Assembly: GCA_964489135.1 (NCBI GenBank)
Contig: CAZAXK010000022.1
Coordinates: 1 to 8,795 of the forward strand
DNA: 8,795 nucleotides
From: JBBTQZ01 sp964489135
GTDB taxonomy: Bacteria; Patescibacteriota; Minisyncoccia; Phycocordibacterales; WO2-35-19
Direction of reading: 5' to 3'
Positions 5,396 through 8,795 of this stretch are shown piece after piece. The first letter of the stretch is position 1. The number at the start of each line of letters is the position of its first letter. The notes under the pieces are model-generated. The model had not been told where the DNA came from. It saw nothing but the letters and a program-made list of their open reading frames with translations, and ran no database searches. The position numbers and the translations under genes are program-made.

Positions 5396-8164
5396 ATGAA
5401 AAAATTATCTTTTTTGCTTTTGGTGGGGCTTTTGATCCCACTCGCTACGTGGGCAGTAGCACCAAGCTCTGGTCAAGTTCTCTATCTTAATTTTAACGAC
5501 TCACTTTTGAGCGACGCTTCTTCGGGGCCAAACTCGATCTCGCAAACCGGCAACCCCACTTCAACTTCGGGCAAGCTCCAAAATGGCATTAGTTTCAACG
5601 GCTCTCAATATCTGACTGTATCGAACAACAGCAATATCAATTTCGGCTCTGGCTCGTTCACATTTTCGGCGTGGGTAAAATCTTCTTTCGCTGCTGAGAT
5701 CCAAGGTATAGCTACCAAAGGCAACGGTTCGTTCAATCAGGGAGCGGAAGGTTTTGAAATTCGCAGCCAAGGCACACTTCTTGAGTTTACTCGTAGCTCC
5801 GGTCAGGCGGGGGTGATACCAAAACGACTTCAGTATTGGGGAGTCTCGCCAAATACGTGGACTCACGTCGTCGCCACTTTTGACTACAATACTGGCGCTG
5901 CCAATTTATATATAAACGGAAGCTCTGTAGCGACGCAGACGTTTAGCGGATCGTTCAATGATTTTTATGATCTCAAGATCGGAGCAGGGCGCGATGGGAT
6001 ATTCAATGGAAGTATGGACGAGGTGCGTGTCTACAATCGCGCGCTCTCTTCTTCTGAGGTGCAAGATTTGTATAGCGACACCGGGACTACTCAGAGTACT
6101 GACACTTCAACCAATACTTCTTCAAACAACAATCAAACCAACACCAGTAGTCAGACCTCTCAAACGACAACTTCAAACTCAACTTCAAACTCTTCGGCTA
6201 ATACCAATACTCAGACCTCACAAACTTCAGAGCCAACTCAAACCCAAACCACAGTGTGCAGCGGCGACTTCCAACAAGTTTTGAATAATTTGGCAGATAA
6301 TACTGTGCTCGAAATACCTTGCAAGGTCAGTGTAGGAAGCTCGGGTCTTACTATAAAGAACAAAAACGGAATAGTGCTTGCGGGTAAAAATGGTGGAGGA
6401 TTTGTAAGTACCGCTCAGTCAAACTTGAGTGTGCCAGGGTTCGATAAGGTGATGCTCGTCCTTGAAAAGTGTAATAACTGCCAAGTAAAAAATCTTTCCT
6501 TCGAAGGAAATATGGTAGGCAACTCACTCATTGGACTCAATGCATCTACTCGCACCACTATTACTCAAAACACCTTTAGCAATGTGGGATACCCAGGCAA
6601 TGCTGCGATCGTAAGTATCGGAGGGGAAAACAATACGTATTCAAACAACATAGTGACCAAGACCGGCACAGGTACTTGGAACGGCCGACCAGATGGCACA
6701 CGCGGATTTTGGCTTGGTAACGCGGAAACATTTCAGTACGAAAGGTATCCGATGGTCTCTGGCAACTACTTGAGCAACATTGGCGCGACCGCGATCGTCA
6801 CCCAAGGTGTTGGTGCAAAAATTTTGAATAACAAAACCGACGATGCAAATGGTGCCGGTATCAAAGCGGTCGACTACGGCGGCGGTGGCGAAGCGACTTA
6901 CATCGAAAACAACTCTGCCTCGCGCAATATTTACCACGGTATACAGCTCGACGACAGGGTAGATGCGACGGGGCGATACGTGATTCGCAACAATTATCTC
7001 GACCAAAATGCAATCAGCGGTCTATACGCTGCAATAAACTTGGTCAATTCAGAAATTTCGAACAACATAATAATCAACAATCACCGCAATGGGCTTGGCG
7101 GCTGGCAAGCCGGACTCATGATATTTAGTGCCAACGGTCTAAATATTTCTCAAAATCAAATTTATGACGATGGCAAAGCAAGCACCAAACAAGACAACGG
7201 CATCATTATCAGCCCGCAAAATTCTTTGCCTTCAAAAAATATTACAGTAAGTAGCAACCTCATCAAAAACCACTCCATGTCAGGGCTTGTGCTCATCGGC
7301 CGAGGCAATGTGGACAATATAGCGATTACAAATAATAGCTTCGTGGATAGCTCTGTCGCGGGGGTAAGTATTTATGAGTTTGCGCCTTCTCAGGTGACAA
7401 ATATTTCCATGAGTGGCAATTGCTTCGCGGGGAATGGTACAAACTTGCTCGATCCGTATCGAGGTACTCGTTCTCTATCCAACCCTTCGAGCAGTGCAAA
7501 TTGTTCGAACCCTGCCACGAGCGCGGGAGTAAAGTCTACGCCAGTTCAGGCGGGCAATGTGCAGAGCTCGCAAGTGACGATACCTCCGGTTCAGACCCAG
7601 ACGCAAACACAAACCCCCACACAAAATCAAACGACTAACTCATCCTCTCAAACGCAAAATAGCTCCCAACAATCGGCTACTTCGCAAAATAATTCTAATG
7701 CCTCAGGACAAAGCTCTGGATCTGGATCTTCTCAATCTACTGCCACAAGTGGATTAGTACAGGCGCTCGCTCAAGTATCAGAAATAAAAACTGAAGCGCG
7801 TAGCTCGGGAGGGGGAGGAGGCGGGGGCAGCTCGTCTTCAAGGACAACGAACACGGCTAAAAAAACGACAAATACTACCGCAAGCACCAACGTATCTTCA
7901 AAAGCTCTGCTCGGAGCAAGTATCGGAGTAAAGGTATCGAGCTATATGAAAGCCGAATCAAAAGGTGAGGATGTGAAAAGGTTGCAAAAAATCTTGGCCC
8001 AAGACAAAAGCGTTTATCCGGAAGGACTTGTTACCGGCTACTTTGGTCCGCTGACTCTTATGGCGGTCAAAAAATTCCAAGTGAAGTATGGTATCGCCAA
8101 GCCGGGCGACGACGGCTACGGCTTCGTCGGCCCTAAGACCAGAGCGGTGTTAAATGGCTTCTAA
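5396..8164 (+). CDS. Secreted LamG / right-handed beta-helix / peptidoglycan-binding protein
   Basis: A 922-residue exported protein. A signal peptide (MKKLSFLLLVGLLIPLATWA, cleavage near 20-22) leads to a LamG_3/concanavalin-like domain (about 26-227) with VLYLNFND, SFTFSAWVK, WTHVVATFD and MDEVRVYNRALS, the usual carbohydrate-binding jelly-roll marks. A Ser/Thr/Asn/Gln linker (228-285) follows. Residues about 288-705 are a parallel beta-helix of short N-rich turns (NNTYSNNIV, ISNNIIINN, NIAITNNSF), like NosD and pectate-lyase-type folds. A second linker (about 706-800) leads to a seven-glycine run (805-811), a basic stretch, and a C-terminal peptidoglycan-binding domain (about 850-922: KRLQKILAQ, VTGYFGPLT, AVKKFQ, VGPKTRAVL). 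All six cysteines are in the beta-helix (C288/C309, C359/C362, C676/C703), suggesting capping disulfides. It probably sits on the cell wall and binds or cleaves polysaccharide; enzyme activity is not shown. The 3' end overlaps the next gene by 15 bp, tail to tail. Confidence 0.9.
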   Translation: MKKLSFLLLVGLLIPLATWAVAPSSGQVLYLNFNDSLLSDASSGPNSISQTGNPTSTSGKLQNGISFNGSQYLTVSNNSNINFGSGSFTFSAWVKSSFAAEIQGIATKGNGSFNQGAEGFEIRSQGTLLEFTRSSGQAGVIPKRLQYWGVSPNTWTHVVATFDYNTGAANLYINGSSVATQTFSGSFNDFYDLKIGAGRDGIFNGSMDEVRVYNRALSSSEVQDLYSDTGTTQSTDTSTNTSSNNNQTNTSSQTSQTTTSNSTSNSSANTNTQTSQTSEPTQTQTTVCSGDFQQVLNNLADNTVLEIPCKVSVGSSGLTIKNKNGIVLAGKNGGGFVSTAQSNLSVPGFDKVMLVLEKCNNCQVKNLSFEGNMVGNSLIGLNASTRTTITQNTFSNVGYPGNAAIVSIGGENNTYSNNIVTKTGTGTWNGRPDGTRGFWLGNAETFQYERYPMVSGNYLSNIGATAIVTQGVGAKILNNKTDDANGAGIKAVDYGGGGEATYIENNSASRNIYHGIQLDDRVDATGRYVIRNNYLDQNAISGLYAAINLVNSEISNNIIINNHRNGLGGWQAGLMIFSANGLNISQNQIYDDGKASTKQDNGIIISPQNSLPSKNITVSSNLIKNHSMSGLVLIGRGNVDNIAITNNSFVDSSVAGVSIYEFAPSQVTNISMSGNCFAGNGTNLLDPYRGTRSLSNPSSSANCSNPATSAGVKSTPVQAGNVQSSQVTIPPVQTQTQTQTPTQNQTTNSSSQTQNSSQQSATSQNNSNASGQSSGSGSSQSTATSGLVQALAQVSEIKTEARSSGGGGGGGSSSSRTTNTAKKTTNTTASTNVSSKALLGASIGVKVSSYMKAESKGEDVKRLQKILAQDKSVYPEGLVTGYFGPLTLMAVKKFQVKYGIAKPGDDGYGFVGPKTRAVLNGF
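6080..6253 (+). repeat. Low-complexity linker 1 coding region with short direct repeats
   Basis: This part codes for the Ser/Thr/Asn/Gln linker between LamG and the beta-helix. It holds small direct repeats: ACTTCAAACTC at 6170-6180 and 6182-6192, and TCAGACCTCTCAAAC (6151-6165) with a one-mismatch copy 60 bp later (6211-6225). These point to growth by replication slippage, so linker length may differ between strains. Confidence 0.7.
7493..7828 (+). repeat. Low-complexity linker 2 and poly-Gly coding region
   Basis: This stretch codes for a second Ser/Gln/Asn/Thr linker with an alternating Gln-Thr run (QTQTQTQT, about residues 733-740). It ends in seven glycines (7808-7828) flanked by serines. 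It separates the beta-helix from the wall-binding domain, probably as a flexible spacer. Confidence 0.7.
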
Positions 8165-8431
8165 GCCACCAGTTGGGGTAGTGGTAGAGCCGGCAGGCAA
8201 GGTGCCGTCTTCCATTTGAACGCCTGAAGGTATTGGGCAAGGACTGAATTCACAATTTGGTCCGCTTCGGCCGACATAGCTTCCGTCGGGGCAGAGCTTG
8301 GCATCTTGGGTACAAAATACTGTTTCGCCTTCGTCTTCTCCGTACTTGGTCGGCTCGGGATTGTAAATGTATAAGCCCAAACCCATCACACATACCGCCA
8401 ATATGAAAATCAGAATTATATTCTTATTCAT
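8150..8431 (-). CDS. Small membrane-anchored Cys-rich protein
   Basis: A 93-residue protein with one N-terminal membrane helix (about residues 5-23) after a short basic start (MNKN), so the rest is probably outside the cell. The external part has an acidic stretch (GEDEGE), then a compact motif with four cysteines: C40, C47, C60 and C65, in the pattern CTQDAKLCPDGSYVG and GPNCEFSPCP. I know this motif from small surface proteins and domains of candidate-phyla bacteria, but I cannot give it a function. It likely forms two disulfides. The tail is rich in Gly, Thr and Pro. An additional C14 lies in the helix; LAVC is a poor lipobox because Val precedes Cys. The gene has its own promoter, 6 nt from the ATG, and its 3' end overlaps the surface-protein gene by 15 bp on the opposite strand. 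The motif and the export signal argue that it is real. Confidence 0.82.
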   Translation of the reverse strand: MNKNIILIFILAVCVMGLGLYIYNPEPTKYGEDEGETVFCTQDAKLCPDGSYVGRSGPNCEFSPCPIPSGVQMEDGTLPAGSTTTPTGGLEAI

Positions 8432-8437
8432 ATTCTA

Positions 8438-8466
8438 ATTTTACTCCGAACAGATTGTTTTGGAAA
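8438..8466 (-). promoter_or_regulatory. Promoter of the small Cys-rich protein gene
   Basis: On the minus strand the -10 is TAAAAT (8443-8438) and a -35-like TTTCCA (8466-8461, 4/6 to TTGACA) lies at the ideal 17-nt spacing. Only six nucleotides (TAGAAT) separate the -10 from the ATG at 8431, so the transcript would start at or just inside the start codon and be leaderless. Confidence 0.5.
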
Positions 8467-8505
8467 TAGGTCGAGGGAACCCTTTTGCGGTCCAGCAAGT
8501 GATTT

Positions 8506-8736
8506 TTAGAGCTCTATCATGAAGACCTTTTCTCTATACGTGGCACCACTGACTAACAAAATTTTCGATTTGTGAATTTTGAAATGCTCTGCGAGTAGCT
8601 CGGCCACTCTCTCGTTCGCCTTGCCCTTTTCGGGCGGGGCTTGTACGCGGATTTTGAAACTGCCGTCTTCCATCTCCTCGATCTTCTCGGTCTTCGCTCC
8701 GGCGCTAACTTTTACTTTTATCGTTTTATTTGGCAT
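8506..8736 (-). CDS. DUF167 / UPF0235 (YggU-like) family protein
   Basis: A 76-residue cytosolic protein of the DUF167 (YggU) family. The family pattern is clear: a strand ending in VKVSAGAK (residues 8-15), KIRVQAPPEKGKAN (28-41), helix ERVAELLAEHFKI (42-54) and the closing SGATYREK motif (63-70). Family members are small alpha/beta proteins of about 70-100 residues. Their molecular role is not established, so none is given here. The ATG at 8736 gives the usual N-terminus (MPNKTIKVKV). The 20 nt upstream are C-rich and have no Shine-Dalgarno motif. It lies 74 bp upstream of the Cys-rich gene on the same strand, but that gene has its own promoter, so an operon is not certain. Confidence 0.9.
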   Translation of the reverse strand: MPNKTIKVKVSAGAKTEKIEEMEDGSFKIRVQAPPEKGKANERVAELLAEHFKIHKSKILLVSGATYREKVFMIEL

Positions 8737-8755
8737 GGGAGTTTCGTGGGGGAGT

Positions 8756-8785
8756 AAATTTTGATACGCAAATATATCAAAATTT
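8756..8785. terminator. Hairpin at the right edge, possible terminator
   Basis: AAATTTTGATA (8756-8766) pairs perfectly over 11 bp with TATCAAAATTT (8775-8785) around an 8-nt loop. Read rightward, the arm runs into five T (8783-8787). It may end a gene lying to the right of the window on the minus strand, or be bidirectional. The minus strand also contains TGATATATT here (8779-8771), which could be the -10 of the DUF167 gene with a leader of about 28 nt. The two readings are not exclusive. Confidence 0.45.
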
Positions 8786-8795
8786 TTCTTTGCGG

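Noticed and set aside
6080..6253. Possible CRISPR-like or satellite array
   Set aside because: The repeats are short, imperfect, irregularly spaced and in frame. They code for the Ser/Thr/Gln linker.
8384..8401. Lipoprotein signal (ILAVC) in the Cys-rich small protein
   Set aside because: Val directly before the Cys does not fit the lipobox, which needs Gly, Ala or Ser. A plain transmembrane anchor explains the segment better.
1..8795. Recoded UGA (Gly) as in some candidate phyla
   Set aside because: No real gene contains an in-frame TGA; all complete genes end in TAA or TAG.

Overview
The window looks like a piece of a Patescibacteria (Candidate Phyla Radiation, probably Parcubacteria-type) chromosome. 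This rests on four things. The large surface protein ends in a peptidoglycan-binding module of the form common in those genomes. A small Cys-rich single-pass protein carries a CPDGS...GPNC...PC motif often met there. No start codon has a convincing Shine-Dalgarno sequence. A type IV pilin-like gene stands alone. All genes use ordinary stop codons (TAA or TAG) with no in-frame TGA, so the UGA=Gly code of some candidate phyla is not seen.

Layout, left to right: (1) the 5' part of smpB (trans-translation factor, minus strand, running off the left edge), divergent from (2) ftsH, a complete membrane AAA+ zinc protease; (3) a lone type IV pilin-like gene ending in a strong hairpin terminator; (4) a tRNA whose anticodon reads UAU (Ile, AUA codons), without encoded CCA, followed by a bidirectional terminator and further stem-loops; (5) recG (minus strand), divergent by only 24 bp from (6) a 922-residue secreted protein made of a LamG domain, a right-handed beta-helix and a C-terminal peptidoglycan-binding domain joined by Ser/Thr/Asn/Gln linkers; (7) a small membrane-anchored Cys-rich protein on the minus strand, overlapping the surface gene tail to tail; (8) a DUF167/YggU-type small protein on the minus strand; and a hairpin at the right edge.

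The genes do not form one pathway. They are single transcription units: housekeeping quality control (SmpB, FtsH), DNA repair and fork restart (RecG), and cell-surface functions (pilin, LamG/beta-helix protein, Cys-rich protein). What ties them together is promoter design. Five protein genes have a TATAAT-like -10, usually preceded by TGN, only 6-11 nt before the ATG. This predicts leaderless or nearly leaderless mRNAs. Both divergent gene pairs are driven by back-to-back or overlapping -10 elements. The best leads are this promoter pattern, the tRNA-Ile(UAU), the multidomain surface protein, and the stem-loop cluster after the tRNA. No clearly new defence or mobile system is visible.
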